NCBI GenBank assembly: GCA_947178145.1
Contig: CAMWXE010000009.1
Coordinates: forward strand, 1-64,000
Direction: 5' to 3'
DNA: 64,000 nucleotides
Source: an uncultured Lachnospiraceae bacterium
GTDB lineage: Bacteria; Bacillota; Clostridia; Lachnospirales; Lachnospiraceae
Shown: positions 1 to 8,253 of the stretch, in pieces
How positions within the stretch are numbered: position 1 is the stretch's first letter
Layout of the letters: every line of letters starts with the position of its first letter
Position numbers and translations under genes: made by a program
Notes under the pieces: model-generated
Databases searched by the model: none
Seen by the model: the letters and a program-made list of their open reading frames with translations, nothing else
What the model was told of the DNA's origin: nothing

Positions 1-53
1 AGAGCATCTGCCTTACAAGCAGAGGGTCATAGGTTCGAGCCCTATAGGTCCCA
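1..53 (+). tRNA. tRNA-Val (anticodon TAC), 5' truncated by window edge
   Basis: The visible part starts in the D-arm region. The anticodon loop CTTACAA gives anticodon TAC (valine). The T arm ATAGG-TTCGAGC-CCTAT is intact and is followed by the acceptor 3' strand AGGTCCC and discriminator A. CCA is not encoded. The acceptor 5' strand lies outside the window. It is the first of three closely spaced tRNA genes. Confidence 0.9.
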
Positions 54-67
54 TTAAAGTTTATTAT

Positions 68-153
68 GCCGGCGTGGCGGAACTGGCAGACGCCCGGGAC
101 TTAAAATCCCGTGGGTAGCGATACCCGTACCGGTTCGATTCCGGTCGCCGGCA
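68..153 (+). tRNA. tRNA-Leu (anticodon TAA)
   Basis: Class II tRNA of 86 nt. The acceptor strands GCCGGCG and CGCCGGC pair. The anticodon loop CTTAAAA gives TAA. A long variable arm (GTGGGTAGCGATACCCGTA) and the T loop TTCGATT are present. The discriminator is A and CCA is not encoded. It sits 14 nt after tRNA-Val, so co-transcription is likely. Confidence 0.95.
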
Positions 154-183
154 CTAGATAATAAACTTATAATTTTATAATAT

Positions 184-257
184 GTGCGTTTAGCTCAGCT
201 GGATAGAGCGTTTGGCTACGGACCAAAAGGTCGGGGGTTCGAATCCTCTAACGCACG
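184..257 (+). tRNA. tRNA-Arg (anticodon ACG)
   Basis: Standard 74-nt cloverleaf. The acceptor strands GTGCGTT and AACGCAC pair, with discriminator G. The anticodon loop CTACGGA gives ACG, normally read as ICG for CGN codons. The T loop is TTCGAAT. CCA is not encoded. It is the last tRNA of the group, upstream of a hairpin terminator. Confidence 0.95.
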
Positions 258-301
258 TGCTTAGAGCGTTTGCGCTTGGAACAGCGTAGTTACGTAGGTT
301 T

Positions 302-335
302 AAAGGACTGGAAGATTTTCAGTCCTTTAATTTTT
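302..335 (+). terminator. Rho-independent terminator of the tRNA operon
   Basis: A 9-bp stem AAAGGACTG / CAGTCCTTT with a 9-nt loop, followed by AATTTTT. It lies 45 nt after tRNA-Arg. Confidence 0.8.
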
Positions 336-976
336 GGATCTTATATTCAGTTGTTTAGATATCCTGATGTACAGCAGCATGATTATTTTTGAGATGTAAT
401 ACCTGAATGCCATTGCAACGTATCTGCCTTCTTTGATCCTGTCTGAGGGGCTGGAGCAAGTGGATCTCGCAATGTATTCTGGATGGATAAAAGTTATGGA
501 ATTAATTACATGCAATGCGGTGCAATGTTTTTAACAGAAGCATCAGAACGAAAATTCGGATGAGGTAGCTTGAATTGGTAAAATTAATAAATAATTGATT
601 TTTTTGATAAATTTTTTTATTAAATTTTTATATCACGAAAAAAAACGAAATTTTTTATGTGCGCTATTCACAAATCAAAATATGATTTATCGTCAATTAT
701 TCCCATTGAAAATAAAGTGCACAATTGATAATATTAATTCATGAGAAAGTTATAGCATATTTAATCATTCATAAACTGAATTTTTAGTTTAAAACTGTTT
801 ATGGAGAGAACCGCAGAAGAATTGAGCATTATCAAAAAGTAGGCGGTTTTATTTATGGCAGGCGTTGGTATCGTTTCCAATGATTGAAATTGCACGAAAA
901 AGGATTATATTAGGTATTTTATTTATGTGCAATATGTTGGAAAATATAATCGAAAAGTGAATTTGATTCAACAACT
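336..976. other. AT-rich intergenic stretch with no supported gene
   Basis: About 640 bases between the tRNA terminator and the sugar-transport operon. It is strongly AT-rich and no reading frame with a ribosome site was found. A short inverted repeat AACCGC (809-814) / GCGGTT (843-848) followed by TTATTT could be a weak hairpin. Nothing else was recognised. Confidence 0.5.
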
Positions 977-1001
977 TTGTTAAAGCGATATATGTTTACA
1001 A
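977..1001 (+). promoter_or_regulatory. Imperfect dyad upstream of the sugar ABC operon (possible operator)
   Basis: TTGTTAAA and GTTTACAA form an imperfect 25-bp dyad centred on CGATATAT, about 85 bp before the binding-protein start. Its size and place fit a LacI-family operator, which is usual for maltodextrin uptake in Firmicutes. No such regulator gene lies in the window. A convincing -35/-10 pair could not be fixed. Confidence 0.3.
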
Positions 1002-1085
1002 AAAGGTATATTATTATCCTGTATTAAGGGTATTAATAATATAAAAAGCTACAAAATACATATTTAGTAAGGAGAGGTAGAGAAT

Positions 1086-2423
1086 ATGAAAAAGCGTGTA
1101 TTAGCATTAGTAATGTCAACAGCGATGGTTGCATCCGTGTTGACAGCGTGTGGTGGGAAGAGTGATACACCAGACACAAGCAGCACAACAGCAGATAACA
1201 ATACATCTGCCGACAGCAACACAGCAGCGGATAATAATAACACATCCGCAGATAACAGTGCAGCAGGTGAGCAGACCATGGATTTTGGCAGCGGTACGAT
1301 CAAGATCTGGGTTCCTGACGCAGTGACCGGTGTGACAGAGACTTTGTGTAACTCTTTCTTTGAAGCACATCCGGAGATGAACGGTTATACAGTATCGATC
1401 GAGCCAATGGGTGAGGGTGATGCGGCTGGTAATGTTATTACAGACGTGGAGGCAGCGCCGGATCTCTATGCATTTGCACAGGATCAGATGGCACGTCTCG
1501 TTACGGCAGGTGCACTTACTACAATTAATGGCGATTATGCTACATTTGTGCAGGAATCCAATGATGCAGGCGCAGCGGCGGCAGCAAAGGTAGGCAGTGA
1601 GGTTTATGCATTTCCATTGACCTCTGATAATGGATATTTCATGTATTATGATAAGAGTGTGATAACAGATCCTACTTCACTGGATCAGATTATTGCAGAC
1701 TGCGAAGCAGCAGGCAAGAACTTCTATTTTGACACAGGAAGCTGGTATCAGACAGCATTCTTCTTTGCTACAGGCTGCGAGCTGTCATTTGAAACAGATG
1801 AAAAGGGTAACTTTACAAGCATAAAGAATACATATGCATCTGAGAATGGACTGAAAGCATTAAAAGCAATCAGAACAATGTCAGAGTCAAAGTGCTATAT
1901 GGATGGTTCTTCGGTTGGTGATGCTGTGAACTGGGCAGCAATTGTGGACGGTACATGGGATTCTTCCGCAGCAAAGGATGTGTTAGGTGACAACTATGCA
2001 TGTGCTCCGCTTCCTAAATTTACAGTGGATGGTGAGACATTCCAGTTAGGTGGATTTGGCGGATTTAAGCTTTTGGGCGTAAAGCCGCAGGCAGAAGCAG
2101 GCAAATTAGTTGTTTGTCTGGAACTTGCAAAATATTTGTCTGACACAGATGCACAGCTCACTCGTTTCAACGAGGTTGGCTGGGGTCCTTCCAATCTGAC
2201 AGCACAGCAGGATCCGGCTGTACAGGCTGACGAGGCACTTTCAGCTCTTGGCGAGCAGCTTCAGTATACAATTCCGCAGGGACAGTATCCGAACGATTAC
2301 TGGTCAGAGGCAGATGCACTTGGTGAGACAATCTGCGGCGGCAACTTCAAAGGCTATACAGATGAGCAGCTTATGGCAGAGCTTGAAGCATTTGCATCAA
2401 AGATGGATGCACTTGTACAGTAA
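1086..2423 (+). CDS. Sugar (maltose/maltodextrin-type) ABC transporter substrate-binding lipoprotein
   Basis: Extracellular solute-binding lipoprotein of 445 aa that delivers an oligosaccharide to the permease pair encoded next. The N terminus has a Lys-rich start, a hydrophobic stretch and a lipobox (LTAC, lipidated Cys22). A low-complexity Ser/Thr/Asn/Asp linker follows to about residue 60, a typical tether. The mature part opens with an IKIWVPD strand typical of family 1 solute-binding (MalE-like) proteins and has aromatic-rich segments (residues about 200-230) suited to sugar stacking. The start has a strong AAGGAGAGG site. A hairpin separates it from the permease genes, and GH13 enzyme and MalF/MalG-like neighbours support an alpha-glucan substrate. 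The exact sugar is inferred. Confidence 0.88.
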   Translation: MKKRVLALVMSTAMVASVLTACGGKSDTPDTSSTTADNNTSADSNTAADNNNTSADNSAAGEQTMDFGSGTIKIWVPDAVTGVTETLCNSFFEAHPEMNGYTVSIEPMGEGDAAGNVITDVEAAPDLYAFAQDQMARLVTAGALTTINGDYATFVQESNDAGAAAAAKVGSEVYAFPLTSDNGYFMYYDKSVITDPTSLDQIIADCEAAGKNFYFDTGSWYQTAFFFATGCELSFETDEKGNFTSIKNTYASENGLKALKAIRTMSESKCYMDGSSVGDAVNWAAIVDGTWDSSAAKDVLGDNYACAPLPKFTVDGETFQLGGFGGFKLLGVKPQAEAGKLVVCLELAKYLSDTDAQLTRFNEVGWGPSNLTAQQDPAVQADEALSALGEQLQYTIPQGQYPNDYWSEADALGETICGGNFKGYTDEQLMAELEAFASKMDALVQ

Positions 2424-2499
2424 TAAACTGGCAGTTATAATCAGGCATAAAATGCAATATACTATAAAATTTGAACAACTAGTAACAGAAAACAGTACG

Positions 2500-2524
2500 C
2501 AGCAGGGGACCAGTTCTCCTGCTG
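2500..2524 (+). promoter_or_regulatory. Intergenic stem-loop between binding protein and permease genes
   Basis: A 10-bp stem (CAGCAGGGGA pairing with TCTCCTGCTG, one G-U pair) with a 5-nt loop and no T-tract. Hairpins at this point of sugar ABC operons commonly protect the upstream mRNA, so the binding protein is made in excess over the permeases. That role is inferred. Confidence 0.55.
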
Positions 2525-2555
2525 TGTATCACCACATGATAACCTGGAGGAAACT

Positions 2556-3959
2556 ATGAAGGAAAATCGAATTGCTGGATTTTTTAAGGGAGTAGGGAAC
2601 GCTTTGGGATTAATCGGAACGGCATTTTCAAAAGGCGACTGGAAGACAAAGCTTTCTTTCATAATTATGGGATTTGGCTCGCTCATGAGGAAGCAGTTTG
2701 CCCGCGGAATTGCATTTCTTGCCGTTGAAGTTCTCTACATTTGGTACATTGTGTCCTTTGGTGCAGGCTATCTCAAGGATTTCGGAACCCTTGGAACTGT
2801 TGCGACACGCGAAGAGCCTGCTTATTTTAACGGAGTAGAAATCGGAAAGACGACTGTGTTTGGTGACAACAGCTTTTTGATTTTGTTATTCAGTGTAATG
2901 TCACTGTTTATTACCGTTTTATTCATTATTATCTGGTATATCAATGTTAAAAACAATTATGAGTCACAGTTAAGGCTGGAGTCCGGGAAAAAGCTTCCGA
3001 CTAACAAACAGGACCTGAGCAGTCTGTTAGACCATAACTTTGACAAAACACTCCTTGCAATTCCTGTGTTTGGCGTGTTCATGTTTGTTGTAGTTCCGAT
3101 TGTCTTTATGATTCTGGTTGCATTTACCAACTATGATGCAAACCATCAGCCACCCACTAATCTGTTTTCATGGGTAGGATTTGAGAACTTTAAGAATCTT
3201 CTTTCCATAGGAGGTTCGGGCTTTGGTTCAACGTTCTTTACCGTTTTAGGATGGACTTTAGTATGGGCATTTTTTGCAACGTTCCTCAACTACTTTGGAG
3301 GTATGGCAGTTGCAATTCTGATAAACAAAAAAGGTATCAAGTTCAAAAAATTATGGAGAACGATTCTGGTAATGACAATTGCGGTTCCGCAGTTTGTATC
3401 ACTTCTCTACATCGGTAAGATGTTTGCAAGGGATGGTCTGATCAACGGCTATCTGATGAAGTGGGGCGTGATCGACCAGGCGATTCCGTTCTGGACGGAT
3501 CCGACACTTGCAAAGGTTATGATTATCGTGATCAATGTGTGGGTTGGTATTCCTTATGTTATGTTAATCACTACCGGACTTCTGATGAATATTCCGGAGG
3601 ATTTATATGAGAGCGCACGTATTGACGGTGCCAATCCATGGCAGATGTTCGTCAAGATTACATTGCCGTACATGCTTTTCGTGACAGGTCCTTATCTGTT
3701 GACATCGTTTACAGGCAACCTGAACAATTTCAACGTAATCTACCTGCTCAATACTGGTTCTCCGTTGAGTACAGAGCTGACCGGCGGTGCGGGACGAACC
3801 GACTTGCTGATCACCTGGCTGTATAAGCTGACTGTCAATGATACGAACTACCGAATGGCAGCCGTGATCGGTATCATGGTATTTGTGGTAACTGCAGTGA
3901 TTTCGCTGGTGGTATACAATATCTTACCTTCAGTAAAGGATGAGGAGGGATTCCAATAA
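2556..3959 (+). CDS. Sugar ABC transporter permease, MalF-like
   Basis: Inner-membrane permease subunit of 467 aa. There is a long N-terminal extension with extra membrane segments and a loop before the conserved BPD_transp_1 core, the MalF arrangement. The EAA loop that contacts the ATPase is seen as EDLYESARIDGANPW near residue 350. Translation starts behind a CTGGAGGAAAC site, and the stop overlaps the next start by one base. No ATP-binding subunit lies in the window, so a shared MsmX-like ATPase encoded elsewhere is likely. Specificity for maltodextrin is inferred from neighbours. Confidence 0.9.
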   Translation: MKENRIAGFFKGVGNALGLIGTAFSKGDWKTKLSFIIMGFGSLMRKQFARGIAFLAVEVLYIWYIVSFGAGYLKDFGTLGTVATREEPAYFNGVEIGKTTVFGDNSFLILLFSVMSLFITVLFIIIWYINVKNNYESQLRLESGKKLPTNKQDLSSLLDHNFDKTLLAIPVFGVFMFVVVPIVFMILVAFTNYDANHQPPTNLFSWVGFENFKNLLSIGGSGFGSTFFTVLGWTLVWAFFATFLNYFGGMAVAILINKKGIKFKKLWRTILVMTIAVPQFVSLLYIGKMFARDGLINGYLMKWGVIDQAIPFWTDPTLAKVMIIVINVWVGIPYVMLITTGLLMNIPEDLYESARIDGANPWQMFVKITLPYMLFVTGPYLLTSFTGNLNNFNVIYLLNTGSPLSTELTGGAGRTDLLITWLYKLTVNDTNYRMAAVIGIMVFVVTAVISLVVYNILPSVKDEEGFQ

Positions 3960-4810
3960 TGGCAAGTAAGAAAAGAATTACAAATATTATTACTTATGTT
4001 GTATTGGTGCTGATTAGTATCATCTGGCTGTTCCCGTTTGTCTGTCTGGTGCTGCAGAGTTTCCGCTCGTATACAGAGATGGGCGGCGGTATGGTTGACT
4101 ATGTCATTCCAAAGAAATTCTCACTGGATTCATACAGGTTCCTCTTTGATCCGAGCAGCAATTTTATGAACTGGTACAAAAATACGTTAATCATCTCTGT
4201 CTTTGTAACAATTGGTCAGACGATATTTGTGCTCTGCACCAGCTACGTACTTTCGAGAATGCGTTTTAAAGGGCGCGAGCTTCTGATGAGATTCTGGTTA
4301 ATACTTGGTATGTTCCCGGGATTCTTAAGCATGATTTGTCTCTATTTCCTGTTAAAGCAGTTTGGACTGACACAGGAGGGCGCGGTTCCCGGATTGATTT
4401 TGATCAGTGTCGCAAGTTCTGGTATGGGATACTATATCTGCAAAGGCTTCTTTGACACGCTGCCGAAAGCGCTGGATGAGGCGGCAAGAATTGACGGCGC
4501 GACAAGGGCGCAGATCTTCTTTGGAATGATCATTCCTCTGGCAAAGCCAATCATCATCTATCAGGCGTTGGTTGCATTTATGGGACCATGGTGTGATTAT
4601 GTGTTTGCTTCCTATGTGGCATTTGGCAACAGTGCCAGCTACAACGTTGCGGTAGGTCTGCAGAGATGGTTGTTCACAGGCGACTATCAGGGATACTTTA
4701 CAAGATTCTGCGCCGGCGGCGTATTGGTTGCAGTACCAGTCACGATCCTGTTCATGTGCCTGCAGAAGTACTATGTAGAAGGTGTAACCGGCGGTGCTGT
4801 GAAGGGTTAA
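3959..4810 (+). CDS. Sugar ABC transporter permease, MalG-like
   Basis: Second permease subunit of 283 aa, with the usual MalG length and a first membrane helix near residues 10-32. The EAA loop reads KALDEAARIDGATRA at about residue 175 and would dock to the ATPase. The start codon overlaps the MalF-like stop (TAATG), so the two are translationally coupled. The C-terminal end GVTGGAVKG is typical of MalG-type permeases. Confidence 0.92.
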   Translation: MASKKRITNIITYVVLVLISIIWLFPFVCLVLQSFRSYTEMGGGMVDYVIPKKFSLDSYRFLFDPSSNFMNWYKNTLIISVFVTIGQTIFVLCTSYVLSRMRFKGRELLMRFWLILGMFPGFLSMICLYFLLKQFGLTQEGAVPGLILISVASSGMGYYICKGFFDTLPKALDEAARIDGATRAQIFFGMIIPLAKPIIIYQALVAFMGPWCDYVFASYVAFGNSASYNVAVGLQRWLFTGDYQGYFTRFCAGGVLVAVPVTILFMCLQKYYVEGVTGGAVKG

Positions 4811-4819
4811 GGCAATGCT

Positions 4820-4978
4820 ATGATTATTCAATTTATGATTGGTATTCTTCTGGTCGGAGCCGCGCTTGGGCTTGGACTGAGAGGCGGAATCGACTGGCAG
4901 AGGGGCCGTGGGAAATCGTGGGGCGAAAGTTACATGAAAGAGTACGGTCTCGATGACGAGAAAAAAGAAAATAAATAA
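4820..4978 (+). CDS. Small single-pass membrane protein (52 aa) after the MalG-like gene
   Basis: A short frame beginning 10 nt after the MalG-like stop. The product has a hydrophobic helix (residues about 2-20, rich in Ile, Leu, Gly) followed by a charged, glycine-rich segment with RGGIDWQRGRGKSWGES and a Lys/Glu end. No family was recognised. Position inside the operon and before its terminator argues that it is translated, perhaps as an accessory peptide of the transporter. The ribosome site is weak (AAGGCAATGC), so translation may be coupled to the upstream gene. Confidence 0.6.
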   Translation: MIIQFMIGILLVGAALGLGLRGGIDWQRGRGKSWGESYMKEYGLDDEKKENK

Positions 4979-4989
4979 GCACTTTTGGG

Positions 4990-5019
4990 CGACTCCTGTT
5001 ATGGTAATAGCAGGAGTCG
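4990..5019 (+). terminator. Hairpin terminator of the sugar ABC operon
   Basis: A 13-bp stem (CGACTCCTGTTAT with ATAGCAGGAGTCG, one G-U pair) and a GGTA loop. The following TTCTAAAAT is a poor T-tract, so termination may be partial and allow read-through into the GH13 gene. Confidence 0.7.
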
Positions 5020-5135
5020 TTCTAAAATATGCGCGGGCAGTATTGGGAATGGAGTAAGGCATTGCCGGGCTGCGTGTTTGTAGGGAAGCGTTCCTGAGTA
5101 GAGTTTTGGAAAATGAAAATAAAGGGAGATGCGAT

Positions 5136-6890
5136 ATGCAAAAAAGGTTTGGAAAACGCCCGCTTGGGATTGTGATGGCAGCTGTGATGGCAGCACAGCT
5201 TTGTGCGTGCGGAAGCACACAAAAATCAGATTTACAGGAGACGGAGACATCGAGTGCATTGACAGGGGAAGAGTCCAGTGCCGTGGAGGGCACTTCCGGA
5301 GAGGGACAGACAGAGACACCCGATGCCACAGTTTCCGGTGATGGAGAGGACGGTGCGGAGAGCGCAGCTGCCATTCAATACGATTATGAGCAGGAGCTAA
5401 ACATTATAGACGACAATTACAGAAATTATTATGAGATTTTTGTCTACTCGTTCTATGATTCCGATGGAGATGGAATCGGTGATCTGAATGGTGTTACCGA
5501 GAAGCTTGACTATGTCAGGGATATGGGATTTAACGGGATCTGGCTGATGCCAGTCATGCAGTCGCCGACGTATCATAAGTACGATGTGATTGATTATTAT
5601 TCCATAGATAAAGAATATGGCACTGTGGAGGATTTTCAGAAGCTGGTTGAGGAGTGCCATAAGAGGGATATCAATGTGGTGATCGATTTTGTCATCAATC
5701 ATTCCTCGTCGGAGAATCAGTGGTTTGTCGAGGCCTGTGATTATCTGAAGGCGCTTCCGGAGGGACAGGAGCCTGATCTGGCAGAGTGCCCTTATGTGGA
5801 TTACTATCATTTTGCAAAGGAACAGGTCAATAAGGACTACTATCAGGTAGATGGAAGCGAATGGTATTATGAGGGCGTATTTTGGTCTGGGATGCCAGAC
5901 CTGAATCTGGCAAGCGAGGCTCTTAGAACGGAATTGGAAGATATATCACGCTTTTGGGTTGACGACATGGGGGTCGATGGTTTCCGCATGGATGCCGCCA
6001 TGCATTTTGAGGAGAATGACATCACCTTCAACACGGAAACTTTAAATTGGCTGTACAGCTTTTGCAAGGGCTTGAATCCGGATTTCTATATGGTGTCAGA
6101 GGTATGGGCAGGCAAGGCTGTGATAGAGAATTATTATGCGAGCATGACGCCGAGCATGTTTAATTTTGATGCTGCGGACGCAGAGGGAAAACTGATAAAA
6201 GCAGCCAGAGGCAATTATTCGGCAGCAAATTTTGTGGAGAGTATGGTGGGATACCAGCAGGATTATGCAGAGAAAAATCCCGATTACATTGATGCGCCGT
6301 TTATCACAAACCATGACATGGGGCGTGTCGCAAATGCGCTTGTGAAGGATGCCAATAATATGAAGATGGCCGGCGGTCTGCTGATGACGATGAACGGCAG
6401 CCCGTTCGTATATTATGGAGAAGAGATCGGAATGTCAAGTTCTGGTCAAAAGGATGAGAATAAGAGACTTCCCATGATCTGGTCGGATTCGGATACAACC
6501 GGCATGACAAATGGCCCTCTGGACGCGGACAAGGACGTTGCCTTTGCGTTTGCGGGAGTGGAGCAGCAGTTAGACGATTCGTATTCGATACTGAATTATT
6601 ATAAGAGGGCAGTGCGGCTGCGGAATGAGAACCCGGAGATTGCGAGAGGACAGATTGCAATTGTGGAGGCGTTGACGGAGGGAAATCAGGCGGCGATCAC
6701 AAAGACATACGAAGATAGTACGATTGGCATTGTATATAATACTTCGGATGATATGCTTACAGTGGAATTAGCGGGCACAGAGCTTGCTGATATGGCGATT
6801 CGCGGATATCTGACACTGAATGGCGAAGTGGTGGAGCTTACAGAGAGTGCGTTGTCAATGCCGGCGAAATCGATTTGCATTTTAAAATAA
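5136..6890 (+). CDS. GH13 alpha-amylase family lipoprotein
   Basis: Surface-anchored alpha-glucan hydrolase of 584 aa. The N terminus has an LCAC lipobox (Cys25) and a Glu/Thr/Ser-rich linker to about residue 80. The catalytic barrel carries all four GH13 signatures in order: INVVIDFVINHSS (region I), GVDGFRMDAAMH with the Asp nucleophile (II), YMVSEVW with the Glu acid/base (III), and FITNHD with the transition-state Asp (IV). An initial YEIFVYSFYDSDGDGIGDLNG motif resembles oligo-1,6-glucosidase and neopullulanase relatives. The start at 5136 follows AAAGGGAGA; an in-frame ATG ten codons upstream lacks a site. It likely degrades dextrins for the neighbouring importer. Confidence 0.92.
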   Translation: MQKRFGKRPLGIVMAAVMAAQLCACGSTQKSDLQETETSSALTGEESSAVEGTSGEGQTETPDATVSGDGEDGAESAAAIQYDYEQELNIIDDNYRNYYEIFVYSFYDSDGDGIGDLNGVTEKLDYVRDMGFNGIWLMPVMQSPTYHKYDVIDYYSIDKEYGTVEDFQKLVEECHKRDINVVIDFVINHSSSENQWFVEACDYLKALPEGQEPDLAECPYVDYYHFAKEQVNKDYYQVDGSEWYYEGVFWSGMPDLNLASEALRTELEDISRFWVDDMGVDGFRMDAAMHFEENDITFNTETLNWLYSFCKGLNPDFYMVSEVWAGKAVIENYYASMTPSMFNFDAADAEGKLIKAARGNYSAANFVESMVGYQQDYAEKNPDYIDAPFITNHDMGRVANALVKDANNMKMAGGLLMTMNGSPFVYYGEEIGMSSSGQKDENKRLPMIWSDSDTTGMTNGPLDADKDVAFAFAGVEQQLDDSYSILNYYKRAVRLRNENPEIARGQIAIVEALTEGNQAAITKTYEDSTIGIVYNTSDDMLTVELAGTELADMAIRGYLTLNGEVVELTESALSMPAKSICILK

Positions 6891-6901
6891 AATATTCAGG
6901 G

Positions 6902-6943
6902 AAAGCGAAAGAATCTTGCGAGAGAACATTCTTTCGCTTTTTT
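6902..6943 (+). terminator. Rho-independent terminator after the GH13 gene
   Basis: The 13-bp stem AAAGCGAAAGAAT / ATTCTTTCGCTTT is followed by a T-run. Confidence 0.85.
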
Positions 6944-6955
6944 GGCGAGAAAAAG

Positions 6956-7097
6956 GTTACAATTCACACCCACGCCAGCTTTTATCAGCTTATATGTTAT
7001 TGAGGTGTGAATTATAACAGATTTTGCACACAAATTGATAAAGGGCATCAATTTGGCGCATGATTCCCACTACTTTGGCGTGGGTGTGAAAAGTAAC
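6956..7097. mobile_element. MITE-like non-coding element with 22-bp terminal inverted repeats and 8-bp target duplication
   Basis: The outer 22 bases at each end (6956-6977 and 7076-7097) are inverted copies that differ at two positions. Both contain GTTAC, two variable bases, then TTCACACCCACGCCA. The 142-bp element is flanked on both sides by the perfect direct repeat AGAAAAAG (6948-6955 and 7098-7105), as left by transposition. Inside are a further copy of the TTCACACC arm (7004-7012, inverted) and a CAAATTGAT/ATCAATTTG hairpin (7031-7055). No transposase is encoded. An 8-bp duplication occurs in several IS families, so the mobilising family cannot be named. Confidence 0.75.
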
Positions 7098-7219
7098 AGA
7101 AAAAGGACTTTATACACAACAAGGAATAGCATCTTGTATTTTTATGAAAAATATATTATAGTTAGTAGTGCAGAAGCGTTGCAGCATGCGAACATAGAAC
7201 CATTTATTCGGAGGAAGAG

Positions 7220-7831
7220 ATGAAGCTTTATATCATACGTCACGGAGAGACAGAATGGAATGTAAAGAGACGCTTTCAGGGACGATCCGATATCCCGCTG
7301 AATGACGAAGGCCGCAGACTTGCCCATATTACAGCGGAGGCATTAAAGTCGGTGCCGTTTACAAAAATATATACAAGTCCATTAAAGCGAGCCTATGAGA
7401 CTGCAATGATTATAAAGGGAGAGCGAGAGATTCCTGTGATTGTGGAACCCAGAATAATAGAGATTGGGTTTGGCGAGTACGAGGGGCTTTGCTGTGGAAA
7501 AGATAATTATAATATTCCAGACCCTGAGTTTATGAATTTCTTTGATAAACCTGAGGCCTACAAGCCGCCAAACGGGGCAGAGGGGATAGAGGAATTAAAG
7601 GCAAGAACTGCTGATTTTTTGCAGGAAATTGTATATAATAAAAATATGGAAAGTGATACAATATTAGTGTCGACGCATGGGGCCGCACTGAGGGGGATTC
7701 TGTCCAATATAAACAAACTTGGAATTGAGGACTTCTGGAGAGGCGGCGTGCATAAAAACTGCGCGGTTACCTTAGCGGACGTGAGAGACGGGCGGGCAGT
7801 AATTATTGAAGAGGGAAAGACATATTATTAA
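7220..7831 (+). CDS. Histidine phosphatase family protein (phosphoglycerate mutase-like)
   Basis: Cytosolic phosphatase of 203 aa in the branch-1 histidine phosphatase fold. The phospho-accepting histidine lies in the N-terminal RHGETEWN motif (residues 7-14). A downstream STHGAALR block supplies the second catalytic His, and the YTSPLKRAYETA segment supplies an arginine. Length and motifs match GpmB/CobC/PhoE-type members whose substrates vary, so no substrate is assigned. The start follows CGGAGGAAGAG. It is preceded by the MITE-like element, which separates it from the GH13 terminator. Confidence 0.88.
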   Translation: MKLYIIRHGETEWNVKRRFQGRSDIPLNDEGRRLAHITAEALKSVPFTKIYTSPLKRAYETAMIIKGEREIPVIVEPRIIEIGFGEYEGLCCGKDNYNIPDPEFMNFFDKPEAYKPPNGAEGIEELKARTADFLQEIVYNKNMESDTILVSTHGAALRGILSNINKLGIEDFWRGGVHKNCAVTLADVRDGRAVIIEEGKTYY

Positions 7832-7891
7832 GAATATAAGGAACCATAGTGAAATACGATAGGGGTTCTAACGAAAGAAGGCGTCACAGTT

Positions 7892-8191
7892 TTGGAAAAT
7901 GAGTATAGCAAAGTAAAAGTAAACAATGAGATGGATTTCTGCTCAGTTACTGAGGCAGAGGTAAAGACAATACTGGAGAAGGCATTTATGAAGGCGCGCG
8001 TTTCCTATTTTCTCAGATGGGAAAAACCTGGCCTGCTGTCTAAAATATTTGGTGGAGGGAAAGACAGAATTGTATTCTGTATCAATTCAGCGCAGCTGGA
8101 GACTGCAGATGCGGTTTTGAAAGAACTTGGGGATATTGAGGGAAAAATAAACATGTTGAAAACGAAATCAAATAATAAAATTGGGTTTTAA
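7892..8191 (+). CDS. Conserved hypothetical protein, 99 aa
   Basis: Small soluble protein starting with TTG behind AGAAGGCG. No signal or membrane segment is seen. It has an N-terminal Val/Lys/Glu-rich part, a central FLRWEKPGLLSKIFGGGKDRIVFCI stretch interrupted by glycines, and a C-terminal helix ending in a basic tail. The strand-helix pattern with RIVFCINSAQLETADAVLKEL loosely recalls small signal-transducing-protein domains (DUF2007-like), but this is not a firm match. It ends one base before a bidirectional terminator shared with the convergent SH3 protein gene. Confidence 0.65.
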   Translation: MENEYSKVKVNNEMDFCSVTEAEVKTILEKAFMKARVSYFLRWEKPGLLSKIFGGGKDRIVFCINSAQLETADAVLKELGDIEGKINMLKTKSNNKIGF

Positions 8192-8243
8192 AAAATGGGC
8201 AGGAGACGAGAATCCATATAACATTCTTGCTCCTGCTCATTTT
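8192..8243. terminator. Bidirectional terminator between convergent genes
   Basis: A 14-bp stem (AAAATGGGCAGGAG with CTCCTGCTCATTTT, one G-U pair). Extra pairing inside the loop extends the structure. A-tract and T-tract on the two sides allow use from both strands, and it fills most of the 62-bp gap between the two convergent stops. Confidence 0.8.
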
Positions 8244-8253
8244 GAATCGTTTG

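Noticed and set aside
4352-5374. 340-codon open frame on the minus strand
   Set aside because: It lies opposite the MalG-like and GH13 genes, crosses a terminator hairpin, and has no plausible start site or protein family.
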